Notes: generated from the letters alone by a model not told the origin. Counted from the stretch's first letter, positions 1 to 12,149 are shown. The stretch: 64,000 bases of DNA from Inia geoffrensis (GCA_036417435.1 CM070902.1:133971886-134035885); one strand, 5' to 3'. A program made the numbers and translations.

Positions 1-71
1 TTGCTCTCTGTAGTAGTGATACTCATGAATCGGAGCTAATGCTTCACTTCAACTTATGTTTATGTTCACAG

Positions 72-212
72 CATGCGTTGCCAGTCCATTTTGAACATGG
101 CTATGTTTCGTTGTAAAAAAGATATAGCAATAAAGTATTCCCGTACTCTTAACGAACACTTCTTCAAGACTTCTTCCAAAGTTGCCCAGGCACCTTCTCC
201 ATGCATTGCAAG
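72..212 (+). CDS. AFF1: AFF1 coding exon, third from last (C-terminal homology domain)
   Basis: This internal exon lies between an acceptor ending in CACAG and a donor AAG|GTAATG. The first base completes a codon from the previous, unseen exon. It then encodes 46 codons beginning MRCQSILNMAMFR and ending KVAQAPSPCIA, with two bases left over. This is the well-conserved C-terminal homology domain of the AF4/FMR2 family. AFF1 (AF4) is a nuclear, intrinsically disordered scaffold of the super elongation complex; it brings P-TEFb and ELL together to release paused RNA polymerase II, and it is a common MLL fusion partner in leukaemia. The C-terminal domain is known to form a folded helical dimer. 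AFF1 is chosen over AFF2, AFF3 and AFF4 from the wording of the joined protein (SYVTITSHVLTAFDLWEQAE, then the TKTP end) and from the convergent KLHL8 neighbour. Earlier exons lie left of the window. Confidence 0.93.
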
Positions 213-762
213 GTAATGATCAGTCTAATTTAAATAACTTCCAAATTTAAGTCCGTCCTTTCTTTACCTCTTGCTGTGACTTTGTTTCAAAAATTGTTTA
301 CATCCATGTGCTGATTTGCTCATTCAACTGAAATCATTAGCACATTTCTACCTTTTTGAGGAATAGTTAGAAATCAGGGTGTTTGCTGGTTGGGCAACAT
401 AAATTAAAAAGATAACTACAGAGAATCTAGGGTCCAGATTTTAGAGCTTTGAGGATATTTGGATATGCCCAACAATGTAAAACAGGCGGAGCCAGCGGAA
501 CCAGAGCCAAGGTCCTTTCTCCTTCTATGCAGCACGCTGTCTTAGCATTTCAGTAAACAAGAACTTTCCAGAACCAATTCCCTCCTACCTTCTCCGAGGT
601 CTGTAACAGTGATATTAAGAATCAAAACAGCTATCTCTAGCTAAATTTCCCCCCCACACACTTTTTGCTCCATTGTTCCATAAGCTGTCGAAAAACAGAG
701 TCCTTGTGCGTGTGTTCTTAAGATGAAGATAGAATTTTCTTCCCTTTGGTACTTGCCTAGTA

Positions 763-795
<33 letters not shown>

Positions 796-2118
796 CTATT
801 CCTTGAAAAGCTCCCAGTTCTGACGGGTTTTGCTATTTTAAGAACATCACCTAGAAGATTGCCCCATTTCCAGCACATTCAAAAGAAGAGATTCCCATAT
901 GGCCTCTCTTAAAAAAAGAAAGTCCTGATTGAGAAGCAACTTCTTTACCTCTGAAAATTTTCATGACTCCTACCTCTGAGATATTATTCTAAGTTAATAG
1001 GTTGTCAGTCACATGATTTTAGATCACTGCTTCACCATTTGTCTAGCACCTTCCTTGTACCAAACCTTGTTTTAGGCGCAGGGAAGCAACAGTAAACAAA
1101 GCAGACGGGAATTGCTGCCCTCGGGGAGCTTCTGCTCTAGTTCTTCAAAATGAACTTTCTGCTGGGGATGCTTAGGATCCGTTAGAGTTCATGAAGCCCA
1201 AGGGCAGATGTAACTGTGTGATGAGGCCACTGCTGCTGACCCATCTTTCCATTTCACATCCATCGGTTCTTTAATGTCTGAGTGACTTCACTTTTGTTTC
1301 TCATTTGATCTGCCTCAAGGCACTTGTGAACTTGCAGGTGCAGGTGGACAGTCAGTAGGAGAACACAGAGCACAGTGTGAGTCCCCTGATGCCCAGTCTC
1401 CTCATGGGCTGCCCTCTGTTCAGTCAGTTATGGGCTCAGCAGGTGTTTATCCAGAGCACCTCCTGTGCTAAGGGCTAGAAATGCAGAGATTAGGAAGAGA
1501 TGGTCCCTGCCTGCGAGGTGCTTGTGAGGCAGGAAAAGGAATAGACAGAAAAGTATAATGAGGTGTGATAAATGCAAAGAGACGAGTTCAAGTGGTGACA
1601 GAAAGGAAGCTGTGCTGTATCCCCAGTGTCTGGAGGAGAGCTACGTGCAGAGTAGGAGCTCAGTGATGTGTATTGAATGGATGAGAGAATGAATATATCG
1701 GAGATGAGGACCATTTCTCAGGGGAAGTATTGTCTTCCTAGGAGAAGTTGGAATAGGGGTTGGGGAGAGAAGGGATTCCAGGCAAGGGAGTAAAATATGT
1801 AAAGGGCCTGGGAAATACACTTGGAATACAGATTTGCCCACCTGATTCTGTGTCCAGTGAAGAACACCTTACGTCTCTCCAGTTACTTTTTCCATTTGGA
1901 GGGCCCCATCCCACTGTGTTTTATGAAATAAATTTCCGGAATACTGAAGGTGAAGGGTGCGATGCCTCTGTGACCTCGTAGAAGTGATTTTAGAAGTGAT
2001 TGTCATTTTGGCAAGTACACGCTAAAGCCTTGTGACTTGGACTGCAGTTCCAGAAACAGGAGATCTGTGATCTGGGAGTTCAGGTGACTAACCAGTTCTC
2101 TTTTCTTCCACCTTCCAG
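213..2118 (+). other. AFF1: AFF1 intron between the third- and second-last coding exons
   Basis: Non-coding intron sequence. It includes short stretches that look like old dispersed repeats, around 1040-1140 and 1440-1560. Both carry the theme of a cargo-like 'accepted size, aacaaagcagac, ccctgcc, gagcttctgctctag' wording, and 1640-1700 has a GAATGGATGAGAGAATGAAT-type end. The family cannot be named safely. A T tract lies at 762-785. No further exon was seen. Confidence 0.75.
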
Positions 2119-2342
2119 AAGCACAGGCACACCATCCCCCCTCTCTCCAATGCCTTCTCCAGCCAGCTCCATAGGATCCCAGTCAAGTGCTGGCAGTGTG
2201 GGGAGCGGGGGGATGCCCGCCACCATCAGCACCCCAGTCACCATCCAAAACATGACATCTTCCTATGTCACCATTACTTCCCATGTCCTTACCGCCTTTG
2301 ATCTTTGGGAACAGGCTGAGGTCCTTACCAGGAAGAATAAAG
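2119..2342 (+). CDS. AFF1: AFF1 penultimate coding exon
   Basis: The exon follows the acceptor CTTCCAG and ends at AAAG|GTAAAT. The AG carried over from the upstream exon plus the first base gives Arg, followed by STGTPSPLSPMPSP, a Ser/Gly-rich linker (SSIGSQSSAGSVGSGG), and then the folded segment TISTPVTIQNMTSSYVTITS through HVLTAFDLWEQAEVLTRKNK. This joins the disordered Pro/Ser-rich linker to the last helices of the C-terminal homology domain. The acceptor is a tandem CAG-AAG, so use of the second AG would drop one residue and start at Ser. The open frame runs about 40 codons past the donor into the intron, but that tail is low-complexity and L1-derived and is not coding. Confidence 0.95.
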
Positions 2343-2406
2343 GTAAATGGTTCTGTCGTGGTTATTACTGGGCCATGGGGATTGGGAGGGGAATAACATT
2401 GTATTT

Positions 2407-2422
2407 TCTGTTCAGTGTTTTG
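2407..2422 (+). repeat. Left target-site duplication of an L1
   Basis: The 16-bp sequence TCTGTTCAGTGTTTTG is repeated exactly at 3131-3146 and brackets the L1 insertion in the AFF1 intron. The perfect match marks a classical target-primed reverse-transcription event. Confidence 0.9.
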
Positions 2423-3130
2423 GCCTTTTTTTTTTTTTTCTTTTTTAAAATTATAGTTGATTTACAATGTTGTGTTAGTTTCTGCTGTACAGCAGAGTGA
2501 TTCAGTTACACACATAAATACATTCTTTTTCATATTCTTTTCCATTAATGGGTTATCACAGGATATTGAATATAGTTCCCTGTGCTATACAGTAGGACCC
2601 TGTTTTGTATCCATTCTATATGTAATAGTTTGCATCAACTAACCCCAAACTCCCAGTCCATCCCTCTCCTGCCTCCCCTACCCCTTGGCAACCACGAGTC
2701 TGTTTTGGTTTGTAGATAGGTTCATGTGTTCCACATTTTAGATTCCACATATAAGTGATATCATATAGTGTTTGTCTTTCCCTGTCTGACCTTACTTCAC
2801 TTAGTATGATAATTTCTAAGTCCATCCACGTTGCTGCAAATGGCATTATTTCATTCTTTTTCATGGCTGAATAGTATTCCATTGTATATATGTTCCACAT
2901 CTTTATCCGTTCCCCTGTCAATGGACATTTAGGTTGTTTCCATGTCATGGCTGTTGTGAGTAGTGCTGCTATGAACATAGGGGTGCATGTATCTTTTTGA
3001 GTTAAAAGTTTTGTCCGGATATGTGCCCAGGAGTGGGATTGCTGGATCATATGGCAGTTCTATTTATAGCTTTCTGAGGAACCTCCATACTGTTTTCCAG
3101 AGTGGCCGCACCAACTCACATTCCCACCAT
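2423..3130 (-). mobile_element. 5'-truncated L1 LINE (3' end only) in the AFF1 intron
   Basis: On the - strand this reads as the end of an L1 ORF2 (residues such as [24 protein letters not shown]) and then the 3' UTR, ending in a poly-A tail that appears here as a T tract at 2428-2446. The insertion is about 0.7 kb and lies antisense to AFF1. It is more diverged from the two large L1s of this window than they are from each other, so it belongs to an older subfamily. Confidence 0.9.
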
Positions 3131-3146
3131 CTGTTCAGTGTTTTGA
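3131..3146 (+). repeat. Right target-site duplication of an L1
   Basis: Exact second copy of the 16-bp TCTGTTCAGTGTTTTG found left of the L1. Confidence 0.9.
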
Positions 3147-5399
3147 AGAAAAGGAAGTGTGCAGCTGTTTACTCTGCTCACATTTTCTCCATGCTGTCAC
3201 AATTCTTTCTTGAGCTCTGTGGCATGGAGATAGATTTCTGTGACTAGATCTTAGCAAAAATAAATCAGAAGTGGCTTTTAGCACGTTGCCCCTTTGGAAG
3301 TTTTGGTATCGTTATTTCACCCTGAACTGAAGTGCTAGCAAAAGGGCTAAGCAAATGCAGATGGAAAGTCATTGGCTGTCCCCAGGCACAACACATTTGA
3401 GATGGGAAGTAGCATAACCTAAAATACTGCATTTATTCTTCAGCCCAGAAATGTAAAATGGATGGAGCACCTGACGGCTGAGGAAGAAAAAAGCAGCTGA
3501 AACTACGAATACATATTTGTTTCATACTCACTAACTTTAAGCCAGTAGTTCTCTAATTTACGGGTTTTCAGAAAGATGTACTGTACGATGGCTCAATTGT
3601 TATGTCATTCAAAGACATCAGGTTCATCTGTTTACCAAGCTAGAAATATAGTATGTAGTTTCACTTTTTTAAGTGCAACAGTTTGTGCGGAAATTTTTTT
3701 ATCATTAACACTTGAAGTAATAAAATAGACTTCATTTATTAATAAACGTTTCATTTGATTTATTTTTATATTATAGTTCCATTTGTGAGGCTTGTGACTT
3801 TTGTTTATCAGCTATAATTTCTACACTTGTAAGGCTTAAAAGGAAGCCAACAAGTTAAAAAAAAAAAGAAACTTGCAAATAACGTTTGTCCCTTTAGTCT
3901 TCCCTTAGTTGTATAATTGTTTTAATTCACTTTGCCTTTGCAGAAGTTTGGGTATCTTTGAAGTGCTGTTGAGTCTCATCTGGGAAGATTATGTAAACTG
4001 CATTCTCCTTGCTTATAATATGGGTAGAATGAGAAAAAAAGGAAGACAAATTCTCATGAAATTCTGTGCATATTTCTGTTATGCTTTCTGTTTCTGTAGT
4101 TGGTTCTGAGGTGAATATGCCCTCTTCTGTTTGGAAGAATGGCCTTTTAGTTATATAGCCAAAGACATTTAGTATTTTCTGGTTTCTTAAGGTGTTATTG
4201 TACCATTTTGTAAAAGGAATATTATTATTATTAAAATTGGTAAATATTTTTGACAAATTACCTTCTGAAGCAGCCACAACTTAGAAAGATAATGTCAAAA
4301 CTAAGGTGATTTTTTTTTTTTTTTAAAAAAGACCCAGCCAAAATAAGGTGAATTTGTCATACTGTTAAGTTGAAATTTGTAACAAAATGTTTCACCTTCC
4401 AGTTTACTTTTTTGGGTTTTAGAGTAATTGAAATTTTTATTTTATTATATTTAAAATAATTTCTAAGTGTGAGCAGCAAGACTGACTGTAGTTTCAGTTT
4501 TTATTTTCTGTGGACAGACTTGATAAACTGGAGACCCTGAAGCAGGATTACCCAAATTGTAGTGTCAGGATTTTAGCTGTGCCAGAGGCCTTTGTGTGCT
4601 ACACATAATTTGTATAAAGTTTTATATGGGCAAATTGGGTACATAAATAGTCTCTGTTTTTCGAAGGGAATGCAAAAAATGTAGCATCGTGAATAAATAT
4701 AACTTATAATCCTTAAAAAAATACTGCGTTTATTGCTTGTTTTCAGTATATGTTAAGAAAGATGGTTAGCAACAGTATAGGAAATATGGCTTAGTAAATA
4801 TTCTTGGGTCTTGTTTGTGAAGAACGCCCTTGGAGAAATCCAAGGTTTAGGAGATGGTCAAGCACCTGTTAGAGAAACTGCTTGGTGTCAGTGCTAGTGA
4901 CCACTGAGCAAATGCTTATATGTACATACCAGATTAAAGCCTTGACGCGCTCTTTGCTGGCTATAGGGAAGAAATCGGCCAGCTGGCTGTGGCCACTTAC
5001 TTTCCTCACAGCCTCTTCAAACCTTGTTTTCTTTCTTAGCAAACTAATGATGCTTTTTTTTTTTTAAACATGTTGAGTATTTTTATTTGTTTATTTTCAT
5101 TCATGTGTCCATTGATCCAAAAGTATAAATTGAGTATTTTCCACTGTCAGCCACTGTGCCAGGCATTAGGGAGTCAACTCTGAAACAAATTTAGTTCCTC
5201 CCTTTTTAGACTAGTGGAGGGATGTGAAGAGTTAGCAAACCATTACAATAGATTGTGAAGTTTTTTTTCTTTTTTTGCTCTGCTAGATGACGTACAGAAT
5301 ACCGTGGGAATGTAGTTTCTGGAGCCTTGCCTTTTTATGTTTTCACGTTTATTTTGTGTGTGCACGTGTGTTTACATGTTGGGCTTGCTTTGTTTGCAG

Positions 5400-5521
5400 A
5401 ATTCTTTGCTCAGCTCGGCACAGGTGTGTGCACCCTGGCCCTTGACAGCAGTCTGATGGACCTGGTGCGCTATACAAGACAGGGCTTTCAGCGGCTGAAA
5501 CAAGTAACCAAAACACCTTAA
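5400..5521 (+). CDS. AFF1: AFF1 last coding exon with stop codon
   Basis: The exon follows the acceptor TTTGCAG. With the single G carried over it starts EFFAQLGTGVCTLALDSSL, continues MDLVRYTRQGFQRLKQVTKTP and stops at TAA. This is the helical end of the AF4/FMR2 C-terminal homology domain. The three exons join without a phase conflict (carry-over of 2, then 1 bases), giving 161 residues in the window against roughly 1,200 for the whole protein. Everything after the stop is 3' UTR. Confidence 0.95.
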
Positions 5522-8500
5522 TGGAGGCCCGGGTTGATCTGATGCCTTGGGAACTTTTTTGCACGTTGGAAGCCTCAAAACAGTCCAGACATTTGTCTCA
5601 TCAGGATACCAAACTCGAGAAGAGAACCACCATGAGATGGCCAGGACATTTGTTCACTGAAACTCAAGAAGTATGGAATCATTGGTTGGACAGGATGGTT
5701 TTGTAGAAGCAGAAATGAGGAGGCTGTGGCCTCAGAGATGATCTTGCCTTTCCTTGCTAAAGGACAGAAGTGCAATGTAGCCTGAGTGGGCGTATGAATG
5801 GTCTAGAAACATTTCCGTCTTTTTTTAACCAGCAGGATGCAAATGAAATGAGGAGGAGCAATTTCAACTCTGGAAGCAAATTCACATCATCTCAGTAGCC
5901 ACATTAGTTCATTCCTAGAAGGAATTTTTTTTTTTTTTTAAACAGTGAATTGTGGTGTAGGGTTTTGTGGGTGATTTTTTTTTTTTCTTCTAAGTTTTGG
6001 GGGAAATATTTGTTTAATAAATTCTAATGGTCATCTATAAAACATAAATTGTGAAGGACTCCACTGTACCCCACTTTCTGCCATTGAACAGTGGCTTTGA
6101 TAATACCAGGCATTGTCCTAATTTATAAAATTGAAGGCAACCCACCGCCCCCCCCGACCCCCCATTGCCTGGATGCTGCACATTCAACCCAGCTCTGATT
6201 TCTCCGTTACTGTGCTGGAAGGCAGCCCCACCGGTCTCGGGAGGAGCTACAGCACACAGGAAAGCCGTCTCCACCCCCATCTGCGTCCTCATCTCCATGT
6301 ACCACGGAGGACCGGGCGCTGCCGTTCCCTCCCCCTGCTCCAGAGAAAGGCAGTCACATTGACTGTACTCTGCATTTTCTACTTTGGGGAAGAAGGAAAC
6401 CAACATCTATCCGTGACCAGATGGTTGAAGCGCTTTTTAATTTTTGTTTAAGTAGAGCTGGAATTTGAGGTGCTGATCTGTGGTCTCCAGTTATGTGGTA
6501 ACTCACGTTGTCTACCAACTCAGAGTTTTGTCAGCAAACAAAGAAAAATGAAATCTACTTCTGAGAGAGGCTATATTTTTCTGCTACGAATTACTTTATA
6601 TTTATAGCAAAACCAGACTTGGAGAGCCCTTGATTGTCTAGGGTAAATTAACTCCCTGAGAGGCTGTGGAGATTTGGGGTGGTTTATTAGACTTTGGAAA
6701 AAAAAAAAAAAGTCACCACATGCCTTCAGTCCAGAGTGTTCTCAGTCAACCAGATGTGATTAGATTGAAGAGGAACTGTGGCCTTCCCATAAGTTGTTAT
6801 TGCCAGATTCTATACATTAAACCGAGTTTATTTTGAATGACCTAAAGTGGGGGGAAAAAACCCAAACAAACAGAATTCCCACATATCCATAAGCACAGAT
6901 TTTTTTCATTGAAACTCTGAGGGTTATTATTGGAAGCATTATTTTGAGTGCAGTGTTTTTAGAAGCCAATTCTCTTTATCCCTTTTAGAAGTAGAATTTG
7001 CACATCTGTTACAATTGAGGAGTGTTAACGCTACAACTGGTTTATTTTTCTGCCTTCATCCCATTCCGCCCCCTACGAGCTGTTTCCTACCAAGCATGTT
7101 TGACATTGTCATGTTTATTAGTGAAGAAGGGAGTACCATCTTTATTTATAATGAAGAGGTCTAAGGTCCATGTGATGAATGTAAGAACTTTCTTGGTAAT
7201 TGGTAACTATATAAAAGGGGTGTGTAGCGGATGGGAGTGATGCTTATTTTTCACAATATGAACTGTTTGTGTGAAGCTGTTCCTTCAGTGTCTTACAGTA
7301 TCCAGCCTGTTCTTTGGTTATCACTAGCTAGCACAGAGGTCTGTTACTTCATGTTTAGGTTAAAGCGAGAGAATTACAACAGTAGTAATATCTGAGCATA
7401 AGAACTTGATGTGCGATCTTGATGAACTGATTTCATTTACTGATGTTCTAAAGTAGAGCCATGGTCCTTTTTAAACTACTTGTTTTAAAAAGCAACCTGT
7501 TGTTAAATGAACAATAATTGCCTGGTAGGTTGTCTGCTTGTGGCATTGTGTGTCCATCTCTTATATGTAGGAGACAGGACACCAGAAGCAGGCTTATGTG
7601 GTTACTTAACATCTTTTTTCCCCCTTACTCCCTTGGCCATTCCTGCTCCCTTCACCCCATCACTCCCCAATACAAGCCACCTGTCAGTTTGGAAGAGTGT
7701 GTTCTTGAGGACAGGTTCTGATCTATGCAGACCGTGCTGAGTGTGTGTGTCTTGTCAGGAGCCACAGTGTCCCCTTGACTGAAGACATTTCCAAGGCAAT
7801 TTCTCAGCCATTTCTAAAAGAGGTAATTGCTTTTTCAGTGGCCTTATTCTTTGTGTGTGTGTTTTTTCCCCTGACCTTTATATTAAGATTTTATTTGTCC
7901 CTTAAAAAACTAATGAGTTTGCAGAGATCAGTTTGTACTGTTTTGATCATGGAATATTTCTGATTCTTACTGCAAAATGCATTTTACCTAAAAGAATTCT
8001 TAATGGCTACTTTTAAAGTAGAGTATGTAAAAGGGTAGTGGCTGATGAATCCTTAAGGTTCATAAGGTCTTTTCGCTGTTACAGTTGTATATAGAAATCT
8101 AAAGGATTTTTAAATCATTTGCACTTTTCCACTGCATGCTTAAATTCCCAAAGGCAAAATTTGTACTGAGGTAGATAATTGAAAGGACTAGATTATAAAA
8201 TCAAGCCTTTGAATATGTGAAGTTCTTATAACAACCGTAATAGTACACACTTCACAGTGAGACAAATACAAAACATCTTGAGTAAAAATGGAGTGTAAAA
8301 ACCTTGCCTTTGGCACTACAGTTTCATGTGTGTGTGTGTCTATCTTTACTAGGAAATGGAAGAACACTGTTTTACTTTAAAAAACGTTGAATGTTTCTGT
8401 CCTTCCTGGAGGTAATTAAAATGTGAATCACCGAATTTAAGATTTTAGCTAGACTAAGGGCCCTGATAAACAATGATAAAACACTTCACTGAAATTTACC

Positions 8501-8536
8501 AAATTACACTGGGTTAAGAATGTGAAAACGTCCTTC

Positions 8537-8570
8537 ATATGCCAGCTGTGGGAGGGTCCAGCTGGCATAT
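8537..8570 (+). promoter_or_regulatory. Perfect 12-bp stem, 10-nt loop hairpin in the AFF1 3' UTR
   Basis: The left arm ATATGCCAGCTG (8537-8548) and the right arm CAGCTGGCATAT (8559-8570) are exact reverse complements around the loop TGGGAGGGTC. In RNA this would form a stable stem within an otherwise AT-rich, weakly structured 3' UTR. It is too short for a microRNA precursor. A function is not known; a protein-binding or RNA-stability element is one possibility. Confidence 0.5.
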
Positions 8571-8987
8571 TATCAGGACCAGAACTACAACAGGAGAATG
8601 ACTTAGCTGGTGCTATGATTTAATCACAATACTGAACGGGAAAAGCCTCTTGATTTTTTTTTTTTTTTTTTTTTGAACAAAAGGACCTTTATTTTATAAT
8701 CTGTTTTGACCAAAATGTTTAGCTATTTCCCCTAGACAAATTGGACCACACTTATCTCCCTTGTCCTATATCCTTTAATTCCGGATCTCAGGATGTTTAG
8801 AAGCTAACAAACTACCCCTTTCTGGCTGAAAACTTGCCTTAATTGGTACCTTAAATATTAACGTTAGTAGGATCAGGAGCTTACTATTTTTTTTATGATT
8901 CCTGTTCAGTAATTTTTAGAAGCAAAAAGAAACCATTGTGCCCTCCAAAATGAATAAAACTTTTATCTCTGATATATGAAAGGAAAT

Positions 8988-9020
8988 GTGTGTGTACACA
9001 CACACACACACACACACACA
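8988..9020 (+). repeat. TG/CA dinucleotide microsatellite
   Basis: A short TG run turns into about 13 CA units (GTGTGTGTACACACAC...). It is likely polymorphic and lies inside the probable AFF1 3' UTR. Confidence 0.9.
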
Positions 9021-11088
9021 GACTAGGAGGCTGGCTAAATTGGATATATTTATTGTGCCTTTGTTGACCACACCTAATTTTGGAATAATGCTGTATTCAT
9101 TTTGCCATGGCTTTAAGAGATGTTAGGTGGGTCTCGCACCTTTTTCTCTTCTGCTCCATGAAGTCTGAGGTGTATTTGTGCATCTTAAGGTAAATGAATC
9201 AAATAAGGCTTGACTCCCTACCTCCCACACAGATACTACTTTCTCTTAAGGATTTGTTTGCCCAGACACTACACAAGATCTGTGAAAAACTTTGCCACCT
9301 CATCTCTTACACTCTTTACCACTGATTAGCAGTATTTAAATCTTGCTAGAATATTTGGCTGCCTTTTAGAAACACAGATGTAGAGATTTCCTCATTGTGG
9401 TTGTGGAGGGGTGTCAGGATTATAGCGGTACTTGGTCCCTTTCTCTCTTGCTCTAGTGGTTGCCTCTTTTGTTTTTGGTCCTACTTAGAATTTGTGGATG
9501 CAGGGTTTTTTCCTATACTTTTGTCATTTTGTTTGTGGGAGGTGGAGTGGCAGAATAACAGACATGGTGTTGGGGATTTTCCTTCAAACATTGCAAGTGG
9601 TATTTCCACCATACACACCTCAAATATCCAATCCAGTTGTGTCAGTCACCGAAAATCCGAGAAAGAATTGTGACCACTGGCCATGCTCTTTAGTTCGTAT
9701 TTATGAGGCGTCGATAAGCACCCATCTACCCTCTCTCTTAAGGTAGCTGTAAATTTCCTGTTGTCCTGGGGAAAGCCGCTCTATTCTTTCTGTTCGCGGT
9801 GTGTTGGAATATCAACAGGTACTGTGCTGGGTAGAGAAGTGCCTGTATTTCTCTACCCAAAACGGCAGGAAGGAAACTTACAGCTCCCTGGGAGCCTAGG
9901 TATTACTATATCGACCTGGAAGGACAAAGAAATGAGACCACTGACAGTGAGGCTGGCCGAGCTGCGCTGGTCAGACCAGGCAGTGGCTGACCTAAGGAAG
10001 ATAACTTGCTTTGCTTACAAGTAGATGTTTAAGTGATGCTGAATACAGGCAGTATTAACTTTTGTTAATTAACTTCTGTTTAAGAACAAAAGGCAGTACT
10101 CGCCTTTTGTTCGGGCCATCAACATGTATTGTTAAAATTACTGCACATCCCCTCCTCAGATACCAAGTATACACTGTTCATGTTGGTGTGTGTGTTTATA
10201 CACGTGTGTCCCAAATCTTGTGTTGGTTTTTTTTTTGTTTTTCTTCTCCTGAATGTGATCATATTTTGGATGATACCTGAGCAGGGTTGCCTTTTTTTTA
10301 TTTATTACCATTATATATTATATTATATTATATATTTTTTGCTTTCTTATAACTTTAGAGGAAAGTCAAACCTTGGTATTATTAAAATTGTTTAAAAAAG
10401 AATAAATCGTCCAGTTGATAAATGAAGATCACTGGTCTGTCTCTAAAATAATATGAATTTTTCTTTAATTATTGTGTAATAATGTGCCAGCTATCTAGTC
10501 CACACAATGGTTTTGTATGTAGGATAGGGAAGCAGTGATGCGCTCAGTGGAAAGATGTGCAACACAGACAAGGGGGACTCCATGTGTTTTATCTACTTCA
10601 GCAATGGAACTGAAACTAGGGGCTTTTGTGAATAAAATTTAGCTGCCTTGTACAGTCCTTTGAAAGAGACATACGTGATCTGTGAGAATTATAGTTTTCT
10701 TTTTTTAGAAGAAAAATTTGCAAAAGATCTTTCCAAAGATACCGTGCCACAGATCTTTTGTTTATTGTTCTCTGTAATAAGGATTAATTGCTGTTTAAAA
10801 AAACCATGTAATTGACTTGTTCGTCTTCAAATTCTTTACTTTTCACAAGAGGATGGAGCTGTAAAAAATAAATAAATAAATAAAAATTTAGAGAAATCAT
10901 TGGCGTGGAATCCATGCTTTCACTTTGCTTGAATAAAGTAATTCCTAAAATTGCTATATGTAATTACCGCTTATAGCCAAGGAGAGCCTCACATGGAATA
11001 ATTTGCCCTTATTAACAGTATGTATTTATTGTTGAAATGGGAAAGGGGCGGGCAGAGGGCAGCTCATCTTTCTGTTCAGTTTATTTTC

Positions 11089-11415
11089 AAGATCTCAATC
11101 ACTGCACTGCTGGTGCAGTGGTTAAGAATCCACCTGCCAGTGCAGGGGACCTGGGTTCGAGCCCTGGTCCGGGGAGACCTCACATGCCACCAAGCATCTA
11201 AGCCGGTGCGGCACAGCTGCTGAGCCTGTGCTCTAGAGCCCGTGAGCCACAACTGTTGAAGCCCATGTGCCTAGAGCCTGTGCTCCTCAATGAGAGAAGC
11301 CACCGCAATGAGAAGCCCATGCACTGCAACTGCAACCAGAGAAAGCTGGCACGTAGCAACGAAGACCCAAGGCAGCCATAAATAAATAAATAAATAAAGA
11401 AAAGATCTCAATCAC
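11089..11415 (+). mobile_element. CHR-type tRNA-derived SINE with target-site duplications
   Basis: The body (11103-11401) starts CTGGTGCAGTGGTTAAG, contains the internal promoter B-box-like GGGTTCGAGCC, and ends in an AAATAAATAAATAAA tail. The flanks AAGATCTCAATCAC at 11089-11102 and 11402-11415 are identical target-site duplications. This is the first insertion after the inferred AFF1 3' end. Confidence 0.93.
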
Positions 11416-11614
11416 AGATTAGCCTAATACCACCAGTGTTGCTTATCTTAACATCAATTGCCAGGTGCAACAGTGACCAAATTTGCCTATTTTCAATTTG
11501 TTTGCTGGGTATGGGGAGACATATTTGTAGAATGTTGGTATGGGAAGAAATCTAAAGTCCATCTGGTTTCTCTTCCCTTTGCCATTCCAAAAGAAATGAT
11601 ACTCTAGGTGCTTG

Positions 11615-11815
11615 CTGAAAGATGACTTCCTAAATTTGAATCCTGGCTCTCTGGTTTGCTACGTGACCATGGGCAAGTTACTTAACCTCTCTGTTTCTTA
11701 TAAACAGTTACAGCTTTGGTGTCCACCTAGTAAGGTGCGGAGGATCACATTAGATGGTGTACAGAGTGTGCTTAGCATGGTGCCTCTGCCATAAGCACTC
11801 AAGACTGGTGGCCTT
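11615..11815 (+). repeat. MIR element (ancient SINE)
   Basis: Core wording typical of MIR: 'tgaatcctggctct', 'gaccatgggcaagttacttaacctctctg', then 'gtgcttagcatggtgcct'. It is an old fossil tRNA-derived SINE. Confidence 0.85.
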
Positions 11816-12149
11816 TTTAGACTTCCTCCCTCCCCTCACTGCACCACAATATCCCAACAGGTGACCCTCCAGTCTTTGAATACTGATAAAGATCTTGCTA
11901 CCCACCTCTTCCTCTTTGATTCTTTTTGTTCTTCCTTACATTACGCTGACCTCTACTTATATCGGTCCTGATGAACAAACAGGGACCCACCCTTGGCAAG
12001 CTCACAGAGTTGACAAGCCAGCAATAACTGGTGAGCATGCGATGGCAGGTGTGGGAAAGGGAAAGTTTTAGTGCCGCTTAAAACTAAAGGGAAGACTGAG
12101 GGAAGAGCTCTCACTTGAACTAGGCCTATAAAACATGGGTCATAAAACC

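Larger units (their letters stand above)
2343..5399 (+). other. AFF1: Last AFF1 intron
   Basis: The intron runs from GTAAAT to TTTGCAG. It holds one L1 insertion (2423-3130). The remainder, 3147-5396, is AT-rich sequence without a recognised repeat, apart from T tracts (4310-4323, 5054-5066, 5262-5276) and a possible old repeat at about 5140-5240. No exon was found in it. Confidence 0.85.
5522..10955 (+). other. AFF1: AFF1 3' UTR (probable extent)
   Basis: This is an AT-rich stretch after the AFF1 stop with no LINE or SINE insertion, unlike all the sequence beyond 11.1 kb, which suggests selection or at least transcript status. Candidate polyadenylation signals AATAAA occur at 6016, 10401 and 10932, with an AATAAATAAATAAATAAA run at about 10866. 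The distal one would give a 3' UTR of about 5.4 kb, close to what I recall for human AFF1. The end point is an inference and alternative shorter ends are likely. It contains a perfect hairpin (8537-8570), a CA repeat (8988-9020) and a C tract near 6143. Confidence 0.55.

Noticed and set aside
6131..6451. 106-codon frame in the AFF1 3' UTR
   Set aside because: It starts in a C-rich run, has no conserved features and lies downstream of the AFF1 stop in the same transcript.
11103..11401. tRNA gene candidates in the SINEs (GGTTCGAGCC box)
   Set aside because: The B-box is that of tRNA-derived SINEs. The sequences do not close a tRNA cloverleaf, and they carry target-site duplications and A-rich tails.
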